64,000 nucleotides of DNA, taken from NCBI GenBank assembly GCA_017470815.1, contig JAFUXT010000007.1:40021-104020 (forward strand), written 5' to 3'. Each line of letters starts with the position of its first letter. Position 1 is the stretch's first letter. The notes under the pieces were generated by a model. That model worked only from the letters and a program-made list of their open reading frames with translations, was not told the origin of the DNA and did no database searches. Below, piece by piece: positions 7,538 through 16,225 of this stretch. The DNA comes from a bacterium (GTDB taxonomy: Bacteria; Cyanobacteriota; Vampirovibrionia; Gastranaerophilales; Gastranaerophilaceae). Both the position numbers and the translations under genes were made by a program.

Positions 7538-7541
7538 TGAT

Positions 7542-9395
7542 ATGGCAAATTTAAACATTGATATTACAAAAGAGCAGGAAAATGCTCGTAACGAAATAAA
7601 AAAACAGGGCTTCCGAGTTCTTGTTTGCGCAGGTACAGGATGTGTTGCAAACGGTTCTTTGCAAATTATTGAAAAATTTAAAGAACTTGGTGCAGATGTA
7701 TCTGTTATGTCTGATTATGACAAAGTTACCATTGTACCGACAGGATGCCACGGTTTCTGCGAACAGGGTGTTTTGGTTGTATTCCCTGATTTGGATTTAA
7801 CTTATGTAAAAGTAAGACTTGATGATGTTGAAGAAATATATGAAGCACTCAAAAATAATCAGGTTGTAGAAAGACTTTTATATACCGATCCTCACACAAA
7901 CGAAAAAGTTCGCAAAAATGAGGATATTAACTTCTATGCAAAACAAACAAGAACCGCTCTTGCAAACTGCGGTGAAATGAACGCAGAAAGCATTGACGAA
8001 GCAATCGCTTTGCGCGCATATGAAGCATTATCAAAAGTTTTAACCGAAGGTAATCCTGATGCGGTTATTGATGAAATTATCAAATCAGGCTTGCGTGGTC
8101 GTGGCGGCGGCGGTTTCCCGACAGGTCAAAAATGGAAGTTTACTGCAGCAAACAAAGGCGGAAAATCTTATGTAGTATGTAACGGTGACGAAGGCGACCC
8201 CGGTGCGTTTATGGATCGTTCCGTTATGGAAGGCGACCCTCATAAACTACTTGAAGGTATTGCTATCGCTGCTTATGCGGTTGGCGCAGACGAAGCATAT
8301 ATTTATGTTCGTGCAGAATATCCGCTTGCAATTAAACGATTGAGAAAGGCTATTGCACAGGCAGAAGAAAGACATTTCTTAGGCGAAAACATTATGGGTT
8401 CAGGGTTTAACCTGACTATTCATATCAAAGAAGGTGCAGGAGCATTTGTTTGCGGTGAAGAAACAGCACTTATTGCCTCAATAGAAGGCGAAAGAGGTAT
8501 GCCAAGACCGAAACCTCCATTCCCGGCGAATAAAGGTTTATTTGGCAGACCGACATTGATTAATAATGTTGAAACACTTGCAAATGTACCTGTTATCATT
8601 TTAAAAGGTGCCGACTGGTTCAATTCAATGGGAACTGAAACCTCAAAAGGCACAAAAACATTTGCTCTGACAGGTGAGGTTAATAATACCGGCTTAATCG
8701 AAGTTCCGATGGGAACAACATTAAGAGAAATAGTATTTGATATCGGCGGCGGTATCAGAGGTGGAAAGAAGTTCAAAGCCGTACAGATAGGCGGTCCGTC
8801 AGGCGGATGTTTGACAGAAGAACATCTTGATATCCCAATGGATTACGATAACCTTATCAAAGCAGGTGCAATGGTCGGTTCAGGCGGTTTGGTTGTAATG
8901 GCTGAAGATACCTGTATCGTAGAAGTTGCAAGATTCTTTATGAACTTTACCCAAAACGAATCCTGCGGCAAGTGCGTTCCTTGCAGAGAAGGTACAAAAA
9001 ATATGCTGAAAATCCTGCAAAAAATCGTTGCAGGTAAGGCTACAATGAAGGATTTGGATTTGCTGGAAGAAATTGCACACACAATCAAAGACGGTTCGTT
9101 GTGCGGTTTAGGTAAAACTGCTCCAAACCCTGTACTTTCAACACTAAAATATTTCAGAGATGAATATATTGCACACATCAAAGATCACAAATGTCCGGCA
9201 GGTGTTTGTACCGCAATGAAAAAGATTGTCATTCAGGAAGATCTTTGTAAGGGTTGTACAAAATGTGCAAGAAATTGTCCGGTCGAAGCAATTTCAGGTG
9301 AAATTAAACAACCGCATCACATTGACCAGTCTAAATGTATTAAATGTGAAGCGTGTCTGAAAAATTGTCCGTTCAAGGCAATCGTTTTGGAATAA
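7542..9395 (+). CDS. hydB: [FeFe] hydrogenase NuoF-like flavin subunit (HydB)
   Basis: A 617-residue NADH:FMN subunit. In order it has an N-terminal thioredoxin-like [2Fe-2S] domain (residues about 25-115, with CAGTGC), the NuoF core with FMN/NADH Gly-rich motifs (GLRGRGGGGFPTGQKW; GAGAFVCGEETAL), an SLBB domain, the [4Fe-4S] site SCGKCVPCREGT, and a C-terminal 2x[4Fe-4S] ferredoxin (CKGCTKCARNC and CIKCEACLKNC). This architecture is that of HydB/HndC of electron-bifurcating or NAD(P)-linked hydrogenases, longer than complex I NuoF. AGAGG precedes ATG 7542. The co-transcribed hydA starts 16 nt downstream. Confidence 0.94.
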   Translation: MANLNIDITKEQENARNEIKKQGFRVLVCAGTGCVANGSLQIIEKFKELGADVSVMSDYDKVTIVPTGCHGFCEQGVLVVFPDLDLTYVKVRLDDVEEIYEALKNNQVVERLLYTDPHTNEKVRKNEDINFYAKQTRTALANCGEMNAESIDEAIALRAYEALSKVLTEGNPDAVIDEIIKSGLRGRGGGGFPTGQKWKFTAANKGGKSYVVCNGDEGDPGAFMDRSVMEGDPHKLLEGIAIAAYAVGADEAYIYVRAEYPLAIKRLRKAIAQAEERHFLGENIMGSGFNLTIHIKEGAGAFVCGEETALIASIEGERGMPRPKPPFPANKGLFGRPTLINNVETLANVPVIILKGADWFNSMGTETSKGTKTFALTGEVNNTGLIEVPMGTTLREIVFDIGGGIRGGKKFKAVQIGGPSGGCLTEEHLDIPMDYDNLIKAGAMVGSGGLVVMAEDTCIVEVARFFMNFTQNESCGKCVPCREGTKNMLKILQKIVAGKATMKDLDLLEEIAHTIKDGSLCGLGKTAPNPVLSTLKYFRDEYIAHIKDHKCPAGVCTAMKKIVIQEDLCKGCTKCARNCPVEAISGEIKQPHHIDQSKCIKCEACLKNCPFKAIVLE

Positions 9396-9411
9396 ATAAA
9401 GGAATAAAAAA

Positions 9412-11181
9412 ATGACAGAAGAAAATAAGAAAACATTAATAATAGAAGGTAAAGAAGTTGAGTTTACGGACGAACCGAATTTGCTTGAAGTTATCAGAAA
9501 AGCAGGAATGAATGTTCCTACATTCTGTTACAGACCTGATTTGACTTCTTTCGGTGCCTGCAGAATGTGTGTTGTGGAAGTTGAATATCCAAACGGAAGA
9601 AAAATTATCAATTCATCCTGCACAATGCCTCCGGAAGCAAATATTAAAGTATATTTAAATACTGAAAAAGTTCGCCGTATCAGAAAAACTGTTCTTGAAT
9701 TGCTTCTTGCAAATCACGACAGAAAATGCTTAACCTGTGACAAATCAGGCGACTGCGAACTTCAAAAATATGCAGAAGAATACAATATCAGAGATATTCG
9801 TTTCCCTGACAAAGCGGAAAAAGAATATTTACCTATAGACGATTCAAGCCCGTCATTTGTTCGTGACCCGAATAAATGTATTCTTTGCGGTGCGTGTGTT
9901 CGTGCCTGCTCTGAATTTCAGGGACATTCAGTTTTAGGCTTTGCAAACAGAGGTTCTAAAACAAAAGTTCAGCCTCTAAACGGCAGACCAATCGGTCAGG
10001 TTGATTGTATCAACTGTGGTCAATGCGTGGCAGTTTGCCCGACAGGTGCCTTGACAATCAAAAACGAAGTCGATTTGGTTTGGGATGAAATCAACAATCC
10101 TGAAAAAACTGTTGTTGTCCAGATGGCTCCGTCTGTTCGCGTAGCGTTAGGCGAAATGTTCGGACTTGAACCGGGTGAAAATACTATCGGAAAAATCAAT
10201 GCCGCATTAAGAAGATTAGGTTTCAAATATGTATTTGACACAAACTTCTCTGCAGACTTGACTATTGTTGAAGAAGCAACAGAATTTTTGGAAAGATTAA
10301 AATCAGGACAAAACTTGCCGATATTTACTTCTTGCTGTCCTGCTTGGGTAAAATATTTGGAAATGCTGCATCCTGATATGCTGCACCATTTATCATCCTG
10401 TAAATCACCAATGAGTATGATGTCATCAACATTGATTGATTTGATGCCTAAATATTTTAATATTGAAAGAAAAGACCTTACAATCGTTGCTATTATGCCT
10501 TGTACCGCTAAAAAGTACGAAGCAAAACGCGAACAATTATATACAAATGGCAGACCTGATACAGATATAGTCCTTACAACAAAAGAACTCGGTGCAATGA
10601 TTAAAGGTGCAGGTATTGACTTTAAAAATATTGAACCGGAGCAACCTGATTCACCGTTTGGAGAATATTCAGGCGCAGGTACAATCTTTGGGGCATCAGG
10701 CGGGGTAGCAGAAGCCGCAGTCAGAACCGCTTACGAATATGCAACAGGCGAAGTTTTGAATGATGTTGATATCAAAGAAATCAGAGGAACTTCTAATCGT
10801 TCAAAAAGTGTTGAACTTGATATCAAAGGAACAAAAGTTGTTGTTCGTGTAGTTTCAACAATGGTTGAAGCAGAAAAAGCGATTAAAGAAATCAAAGACG
10901 GCACTGCTAACTTCCAGATGTTAGAAGTTATGGCTTGTCCGGGCGGTTGTATCAACGGCGGCGGTCAGCCAAACAGCCACAATGATTCGTCAATCAAAGG
11001 TAAACGTGCCTGCGGTTTATATAAGGAAGATAAAGAACTTCCGATTAGAAAGTCGCACATGAATCCGTCAATTCAAAAACTTTATTCTCAGGATTTTGAA
11101 CATCCTGGTTCACATAAAGCACACGAATTGTTGCACACAACCTACCGTAACAAATACAACGGTTCATATAGAGATATTTAA
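9412..11181 (+). CDS. hydA: [FeFe] hydrogenase catalytic subunit HydA
   Basis: A 589-residue group A [FeFe] hydrogenase. The N-terminus is a plant-type [2Fe-2S] domain (FGACRMC), then the His/Cys [4Fe-4S] segment (HDRKCLTCDKSGDC), two [4Fe-4S] clusters (CILCGACVRAC; CINCGQCVAVC) and the H-cluster domain. All three signatures are intact: TSCCPAW near residue 307, MPCTAKKYE near 363 and MACPGGCINGGGQP near 505. A C-terminal iron-hydrogenase small-subunit region follows. With HydB and HydC it probably couples NADH (and ferredoxin) oxidation to H2 formation in the cytoplasm. Maturases HydE/F/G are not in the window. A terminator follows. Confidence 0.96.
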   Translation: MTEENKKTLIIEGKEVEFTDEPNLLEVIRKAGMNVPTFCYRPDLTSFGACRMCVVEVEYPNGRKIINSSCTMPPEANIKVYLNTEKVRRIRKTVLELLLANHDRKCLTCDKSGDCELQKYAEEYNIRDIRFPDKAEKEYLPIDDSSPSFVRDPNKCILCGACVRACSEFQGHSVLGFANRGSKTKVQPLNGRPIGQVDCINCGQCVAVCPTGALTIKNEVDLVWDEINNPEKTVVVQMAPSVRVALGEMFGLEPGENTIGKINAALRRLGFKYVFDTNFSADLTIVEEATEFLERLKSGQNLPIFTSCCPAWVKYLEMLHPDMLHHLSSCKSPMSMMSSTLIDLMPKYFNIERKDLTIVAIMPCTAKKYEAKREQLYTNGRPDTDIVLTTKELGAMIKGAGIDFKNIEPEQPDSPFGEYSGAGTIFGASGGVAEAAVRTAYEYATGEVLNDVDIKEIRGTSNRSKSVELDIKGTKVVVRVVSTMVEAEKAIKEIKDGTANFQMLEVMACPGGCINGGGQPNSHNDSSIKGKRACGLYKEDKELPIRKSHMNPSIQKLYSQDFEHPGSHKAHELLHTTYRNKYNGSYRDI

Positions 11182-11204
11182 TTTAATTTAACATTAAATA
11201 TTAG

Positions 11205-11248
11205 TCAAAAAGCGTGAATTTAATTTTTATAAAATTCACGCTTTTTGA
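11205..11248 (+). terminator. Terminator of hydCBA operon
   Basis: Long hairpin TCAAAAAGCGTGAATTT / AAATTCACGCTTTTTGA shortly after the hydA stop, with a T-run in its 3' arm. Confidence 0.85.
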
Positions 11249-11281
11249 TTTTCATAGAAATATTTAAATACGTAGATATTT

Positions 11282-11617
11282 TTATTTGGATTTTTTCCCG
11301 ACAGAATAATTCGCATGAATATAATCCGGAGAATTCGGATCATATATACTTGTTTCACGAATAAATTTTTCTTTTTCTTTTAAAGTTTTTTCATCTATAC
11401 TTTTACTTCCGACTCTTTCAGTAAAGAAATCCTTTATACTCTTCATAATATTTTTGACTTTGCTAAACAATTTATCTGTTGTTGTCAATTGTGAATTAAT
11501 GCTAATGGGCTTTTTTACTGACGAGAAACTGCTTTCTGTCTTTACGAAAAAAGTTGCTTTGCATTTATTTAACATAGCATTTCCTTTAGGGAACGAACTC
11601 ATTATTTTAGAAATCAT
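11282..11617 (-). CDS. Unknown 111-aa basic protein
   Basis: Unrecognised protein, Lys/Ser rich, with no signal peptide or membrane segment. The central part (KLFSKVKNIMKSIKDFFTERV) is a likely amphipathic helix. The C-terminus contains YDPNSPDYIHANYSVG. AAAGGTTG upstream of ATG 11617 is an acceptable ribosome site. It is isolated between the hydA terminator and skp. Confidence 0.5.
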   Translation of the reverse strand: MISKIMSSFPKGNAMLNKCKATFFVKTESSFSSVKKPISINSQLTTTDKLFSKVKNIMKSIKDFFTERVGSKSIDEKTLKEKEKFIRETSIYDPNSPDYIHANYSVGKKSK

Positions 11618-11716
11618 TTTTCAACCTTTCAATTTTCTGCAACTCAGAAGATTATAAAATGTAAACATAAAAAATATTGCCAATACATAAAGATAACTTT
11701 ACAATCAGTAACAAAA

Positions 11717-11743
11717 GACCTTTCGCAAAACGAAAGGTCTTTT
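11717..11743 (-). terminator. Terminator downstream of skp-like gene
   Basis: Stem AAGACCTTTCG / CGAAAGGTCTT with an AAAA loop. Read on the minus strand it ends in TCTTTTG, shortly after the Skp-like gene. Confidence 0.8.
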
Positions 11744-11779
11744 ATTATTAATGAGCCAAAAGCCCGCTACATACATCAA

Positions 11780-12235
11780 CTATTTGATAATTTTAGCAAC
11801 TTCATCAGTTATATCTTTACCACCGTAAAGAACAATACCTTTGCTCAATACGACATTATAACCGTCTGCTTTTGCTTTTGCTGCAATTTGAGCAGAGATA
11901 GATTCATCAATTGCCTTCAATTTTGCAGCGTAATCAGTATCCATTTTTTCTTTCTTAGCCTGCAATTCTTTGTTGTACTTTTCTTCTGCAGCCTGTTTTT
12001 TCTTAGCATCAGAAATAGAAGCAACATCTTTTCTTGCTTTTTCAATAAATTTCACAATTTCCTGAGCCTTAGCCTGTTGGTCTTTTTTCAAAGCCTGAAC
12101 CTGTGCTGAAGCATTTACAACAACAGGGACATCAACGACCGCAACTGAAAAATCAGCCGCTTTTACAGCAGAACCAAATGTTAATCCCCCCAATAATAAT
12201 GCAGTAACTGCTAATGTTCTTAATGATTTTTTCAT
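11780..12235 (-). CDS. skp: OmpH/Skp family periplasmic chaperone
   Basis: A 151-residue protein with a Sec signal peptide (about 26 residues, SAVKAA) followed by the OmpH/Skp fold: short N-terminal beta-strand FSVAVVDVPVVVN, long Lys/Ala/Glu-rich coiled coil (about residues 45-120), and a C-terminal strand YNVVLSKGIVLYGGKDITDEV. Skp holds unfolded outer-membrane proteins in the periplasm. Its presence supports a diderm envelope, and it is close to a TpsB-type outer-membrane barrel on the other strand. A GGAG-like site precedes ATG 12235. Confidence 0.9.
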   Translation of the reverse strand: MKKSLRTLAVTALLLGGLTFGSAVKAADFSVAVVDVPVVVNASAQVQALKKDQQAKAQEIVKFIEKARKDVASISDAKKKQAAEEKYNKELQAKKEKMDTDYAAKLKAIDESISAQIAAKAKADGYNVVLSKGIVLYGGKDITDEVAKIIK

Positions 12236-12456
12236 AATTAACTCTCCTTATTGACTAATATATACTACCACAAATGTATATTTTTATCCAGTCTTCATCC
12301 GTTTGATTGATATTTTTGTAACATTCTTTACATGGGTTGATAAATTTAATATAATTTCATTAGTGGCAAATAATATTTTTACGGTTTTTTGTAAAAATGT
12401 TGTAATATAAAGTTCTTATTTATTTTATTTGTAAGACAATATACTTAAAGATATAC

Positions 12457-12470
12457 AACTGGATATATAA
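12457..12470 (+). repeat. 14-nt leader repeat AACTGGATATATAA, copy 1
   Basis: An identical 14-mer lies 26 nt upstream of the ATG at 12497 and again at 12802-12815 upstream of the ATG at 12834. Both are followed by A(A/G)GTGAA and ATAATGAAAA around the start codon. Confidence 0.7.
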
Positions 12471-12496
12471 TTTAATAGTAGAAAGTGAATAGGATA

Positions 12497-12793
12497 ATGA
12501 AAAAAGTTAACATTTTGAAAAGGTTACTCGGTATAGTTACACCTGTATTCGTTTGCACACTTTTAACATTGATGCCGGCATCAGCGGATATGGTATCTAA
12601 TGCAGGATTGATACCTGCCGGATTTGGTTACACTCACGGAAGAATACCCGTTGTTAAATCAACAGGCAGACCTGAAATCCACGATGCTGCAATCATGAGA
12701 TATGACAAAAACAGCCGTATTAAAGATAACGGTGATGAAGGCAACACAGGTAATCAGCAAGCCAACACTTACGAAAACAGACAACAATTTTAA
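12497..12793 (+). CDS. Small exported protein paralogous to the TpsB leader
   Basis: A 98-residue protein. ATG 12497 is preferred over GTG 12485 because AGGAT lies just before it. It has a signal peptide (about residues 1-31, ending MPASA) and a short, low-complexity polar mature part. The segment HDAAIMRYDKNSRIKDNG resembles HDRNMINFDKSSREEAVD in the N-terminus of the next gene, and the upstream leader is also repeated. This suggests a local duplication of the 5' end of the transporter gene. Function unknown; it might be a secreted companion of the transporter. Confidence 0.65.
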   Translation: MKKVNILKRLLGIVTPVFVCTLLTLMPASADMVSNAGLIPAGFGYTHGRIPVVKSTGRPEIHDAAIMRYDKNSRIKDNGDEGNTGNQQANTYENRQQF

Positions 12794-12801
12794 ATAAACA
12801 T

Positions 12802-12815
12802 AACTGGATATATAA
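12802..12815 (+). repeat. 14-nt leader repeat AACTGGATATATAA, copy 2
   Basis: Second copy of the 14-mer, 18 nt upstream of the TpsB-like gene's ATG. Confidence 0.7.
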
Positions 12816-12833
12816 AATAAAGGTGAAAAGATA

Positions 12834-14792
12834 ATGAAAAGATTAGGAAAATTAAAAACATTCTTTGGTGTGGCAATGGTTGCATCAGTTTGTTGTATTC
12901 TTTCATCCTTACCAACAAATGCGGCAGGAATGGATGTTTACAATCAGGCCAAATTTGAGCAGGGTGCATCAACGCAACACGACAGGAATATGATAAATTT
13001 TGACAAAAGCAGTCGTGAAGAAGCAGTTGATTATAACAAATATAATCAAAGACGCTACGGAACAGGAGGAAGCGCAGTTACAAACTCTGCGACGCCAAAT
13101 AATGATTATATGAAAGCAACAATTGATGAAATCGGTACAAAAGGTGTTTACATCAATTCTATTGAGGTTTCTCCGTCTGAAATTTTATCAAGAGATGAAA
13201 TTAATGGCGTTATCGGTCAATACGTTGGTAAAAACGTATTTATGAGTGATATTCAGGAAGCAATCAACGGGCTTAACAAATTGTATGCCGAAAAAGGCTA
13301 TGTTACAGCAAGGGCATACTTACCTGAACAAACGGTTTCTAACGGAAACATAAAAATTGAACTTATTGAAAGTAAAATTGGTAAAGTTACCGTTACAAAT
13401 AACAGATATACTACAAGTAACTACATCTTAAAGCGTATGCCGGAAAAATCAGGTCAATTATTTGATATTGTTGATTTGGAAAAAGATGTTTTGGACTTCA
13501 ACAGATACCACGATGGTGTAAACCTTAGTGCAAACCTTAAAGCAGGTGAAACTCCGGGAACAACGGATATTGAATTGACTGCACAGGAAACATTTCCATT
13601 ACACATTATCGGTATGATGGACAACGCAGGTCGTAAATCAACAGGTGTTTTAAGAGGAGGTCCTGCTATCGTTGTAGATTCTTTGTTCCACCAAAGAGAC
13701 CAAATGTCAATCGGTTCATACTTCTCAAGAGGTGCAACAAGCCCGTTCTTTGATTACAGTATTCCTGTTAACAAAAAAGACGGTCGTGTAGGGTTTTCAT
13801 TCTCCTCCACATTCTCAAGAGTTGTAAACGGTGGTGAAGTACTTAACAGATTAGGTTTGAGAAGTAACTCTTATGTTTACAGTTTGTACTATGACCAACC
13901 AATCGTTAGAACAAGAGGCTTTGAATTCAAGACTTACGCAGCAATGAACTATAAGCGTTCAAGAACTTGGTCTAAATATGATGATATTTTAGGACCGTAC
14001 GGCTTTAATAAATTAACTCAGATTACAAGCCTTGATGCAGGTTTCAATTTGAGAAAAGATACAAAATACGGTATTTGGTACTTAAACCAAATGGCAAGTA
14101 TGGCATTTCCTATATTTGATAGTGAATCCTGCTACTTCAAATATTCCGGAAGTATGTTAAGATTACACGATTTCTCTCACGGCTTTATCGGTCAATTGAG
14201 AGCAAATTACCAAATTATACCTAACAACAAACACATACCTTATATGGACTTGTTCCAAACAGGTGGTTTGGCAACAGTAAGAGGTTACTCTGAAGGTATA
14301 ATGATGGGTAAAAACGGATATATGGTCAGTGGTGAATTGATGTTCCCGTTGTTACCAAGAACAATAACCACAAAAGACGGCAAAACTCATAACTTCATAG
14401 GTAATTATATCAAAGGTGCTGTCTTTGCGGATACCGCAGGTGTTTTCCCTGTTCACAGAGAAGATTATCTTGAAAGTTACTTTGTTGCATCAATTGGTAT
14501 GGGTTTAAGAGTTCAATTACCGGGCGATTTAAGTGCGAGATTATATTGGGGCTTCCCATTAGTTAACAACAAGTACGAAACTGACAGAAAAATGGGAAGA
14601 TTCCATTTTGAATTAACAGTAGAACCTGATTTGGACAGACTACTTGCTAAAAGACAGAAGGCTCCTGTTGTAGCACCTCCACCAGCACCAGCTCCGGAAC
14701 CGGAACCGGAACCACCAATGGAATTACCTAATAACTATGATGATGTCAGACACTATGACTACATGTTAGACGGAAGTGCAACAGCACTATAA
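12834..14792 (+). CDS. ShlB/FhaC-type outer-membrane transporter (TpsB)
   Basis: A 652-residue Omp85-superfamily protein. It has a signal peptide (about 31 residues, TNAAG), a linker of about 65 residues, a POTRA_2-type domain (about residues 95-190: INGLNKLYAEKGYVTARAYL, then IKIELIESKIGKV), a second POTRA, and a beta-barrel of about 350 residues. The hallmark L6-loop motif is TVRGYSEG near residue 485. A proline-rich C-terminal tail (VVAPPPAPAPEPEPEPP) of about 45 residues is unusual for TpsB proteins. It presumably translocates a large TpsA exoprotein, but no such gene is in the window. AAAGGTGAA precedes the start. Confidence 0.87.
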   Translation: MKRLGKLKTFFGVAMVASVCCILSSLPTNAAGMDVYNQAKFEQGASTQHDRNMINFDKSSREEAVDYNKYNQRRYGTGGSAVTNSATPNNDYMKATIDEIGTKGVYINSIEVSPSEILSRDEINGVIGQYVGKNVFMSDIQEAINGLNKLYAEKGYVTARAYLPEQTVSNGNIKIELIESKIGKVTVTNNRYTTSNYILKRMPEKSGQLFDIVDLEKDVLDFNRYHDGVNLSANLKAGETPGTTDIELTAQETFPLHIIGMMDNAGRKSTGVLRGGPAIVVDSLFHQRDQMSIGSYFSRGATSPFFDYSIPVNKKDGRVGFSFSSTFSRVVNGGEVLNRLGLRSNSYVYSLYYDQPIVRTRGFEFKTYAAMNYKRSRTWSKYDDILGPYGFNKLTQITSLDAGFNLRKDTKYGIWYLNQMASMAFPIFDSESCYFKYSGSMLRLHDFSHGFIGQLRANYQIIPNNKHIPYMDLFQTGGLATVRGYSEGIMMGKNGYMVSGELMFPLLPRTITTKDGKTHNFIGNYIKGAVFADTAGVFPVHREDYLESYFVASIGMGLRVQLPGDLSARLYWGFPLVNNKYETDRKMGRFHFELTVEPDLDRLLAKRQKAPVVAPPPAPAPEPEPEPPMELPNNYDDVRHYDYMLDGSATAL

Positions 14793-14820
14793 TAAAAATA
14801 ATGTAATATAAAATGATAAA

Positions 14821-14858
14821 GCAAAAGTCGTGATTAAAAGTCACGGCTTTTGTTTTTG
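14821..14858 (+). terminator. Terminator after TpsB gene
   Basis: Stem GCAAAAGTCGTGA / TCACGGCTTTTGT (one G-T) followed by TTTTG. Confidence 0.85.
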
Positions 14859-14903
14859 TAAAAGAGATTAAATAAACATATAGACTTTAATTACTTACAC
14901 TGA

Positions 14904-14909
14904 TACAAT
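14904..14909 (+). promoter_or_regulatory. Extended -10 box at leaderless spacing, receiver gene
   Basis: TGA-TACAAT (TGn extended -10), then exactly 6 nt, then ATG 14916. There is no Shine-Dalgarno, and the predicted +1 coincides with the start codon. Confidence 0.65.
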
Positions 14910-14915
14910 ATATTT

Positions 14916-15296
14916 ATGAAAATCTTAATTGTAGATGATGTTCCGGGATGGATAAGATTTCACCAAAACAATCTTGAATATCTGAATATCGAAAATTTAG
15001 AAATTGATACTGCAATAAGCGCAAATGAAGCATTAAATAAAGTAGAAGTATCACTCGACGAACCGTATGATGCCATTTTTACGGATTTACAAATGGAAAG
15101 CAACTATCTGCCAAAACTTGCCGGTGAATGGTTGATTGAACAATTAAAAATATTTGATGAATATAAAAATACTAAAATTACTATTATATCAGCATCAGAA
15201 AATATTGAACAAATTGCAAAACGACACAAAGTAAATTATTTATCTAAATTCACGGCGAGAAATTCAGATGCCCAAATATACAGGCAATTTATCTGA
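14916..15296 (+). CDS. Stand-alone response regulator receiver domain
   Basis: A 126-residue single CheY-like domain with no output domain. It opens KILIVDDVPGW (acidic pair DD). The phospho-acceptor Asp is in AIFTDLQME near residue 53, the Thr/Ser position is ITIISASE, and the conserved Lys is in YLSKFT. An apparent insertion after the phospho-Asp (SNYLPKLAGEWLIEQL) lengthens loop 3-alpha 3. It is probably a phosphorelay intermediate or protein-binding switch. The radical SAM gene begins 71 nt downstream with its own ribosome site. No histidine kinase is in the window. Confidence 0.85.
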   Translation: MKILIVDDVPGWIRFHQNNLEYLNIENLEIDTAISANEALNKVEVSLDEPYDAIFTDLQMESNYLPKLAGEWLIEQLKIFDEYKNTKITIISASENIEQIAKRHKVNYLSKFTARNSDAQIYRQFI

Positions 15297-15367
15297 CATG
15301 TACCTTATCGGGTAATTTATTTTTGACTTTACAGGTTTAATATAAATCTTGTAAAGGAGTATAAAAT

Positions 15368-16225
15368 ATGAATACAACTATTCGCAGATCACAAATTGCC
15401 ACATTAAAAAGTTTTGACAATTTATTTATTGAAATGAGTGCTAAATACTGCAACCAAAAATGCAAAAATTGTTATATAGATTTTCCGGAATTTAAAAAAA
15501 TTAAAGACTTTATAGAAAAAGAAGTAATAGAAAATGCTTTGTCAGAACTCCGAGATACAAATATAAAATATATTTATCTGACGGGTGCAGAACCTATGAC
15601 ACATCCGGATTTCAATACAATATTGAGATTATGCTTAAAAAAAACAGATGTCTGCATTTGTACAAACGGCTCATTTATCAACGAAAAAAAAGCAAGATTT
15701 TTAAAAAAAGTTGAAAATGAATCAAAAAACGAAATTTTTTTCAGAATAAGTCTTGACCACTATGACGAAATAAAAAATGATGAAGTAAGATACAGAGGAG
15801 CATACAGGCAGGCTGTTTTTGCAATAAAACATCTGCTCAAGTATAATTTTACACCGTTTATAATCGTCACTAATTTTTATAGAGAAAATATTGATATACT
15901 AAAAAATGAATTTTGCAGATTATTTAGTGAATATAATATTGAACCATCTCAAATAATAATCAACAATTTTTTTGATAAAAGTATAGCCATTAATGATGAT
16001 GCCATTACAACAACAAGATGGAACAACCTTGACTGCGAACATGGGAGAACATTAACCTCAAAAGGTATATATGCCTGTCCGTTTTTATCAGGAGATTATA
16101 GAGGCAGGTGCGGGAAAGATTTCAAAGACTATGCGACAAAAATCCCCATTGAAACAAACTACTGCTCAACCTGCATAAATAACTCTCATGAAATGTTTTC
16201 AGTTAATTTTGAAAATCAGAACTAA
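15368..16225 (+). CDS. Radical SAM protein with SPASM-like C-terminus
   Basis: A 285-residue radical SAM enzyme. C28-x3-C32-x2-C35 in KYCNQKCKNCY binds the [4Fe-4S] cluster. TGAEPMTHPDF is the GGE-type SAM motif. A C-terminal cysteine set (DCEHGRT, ACPFL, GRCG, YCSTC) resembles the SPASM/twitch auxiliary-cluster region of peptide-modifying or molybdopterin-type enzymes. AAAGGAG precedes ATG 15368. The substrate is unknown. No obvious precursor peptide gene is seen next to it, and the nearest neighbour is the stand-alone receiver upstream. It converges with pilO, overlapping by 4 nt. Confidence 0.8.
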   Translation: MNTTIRRSQIATLKSFDNLFIEMSAKYCNQKCKNCYIDFPEFKKIKDFIEKEVIENALSELRDTNIKYIYLTGAEPMTHPDFNTILRLCLKKTDVCICTNGSFINEKKARFLKKVENESKNEIFFRISLDHYDEIKNDEVRYRGAYRQAVFAIKHLLKYNFTPFIIVTNFYRENIDILKNEFCRLFSEYNIEPSQIIINNFFDKSIAINDDAITTTRWNNLDCEHGRTLTSKGIYACPFLSGDYRGRCGKDFKDYATKIPIETNYCSTCINNSHEMFSVNFENQN

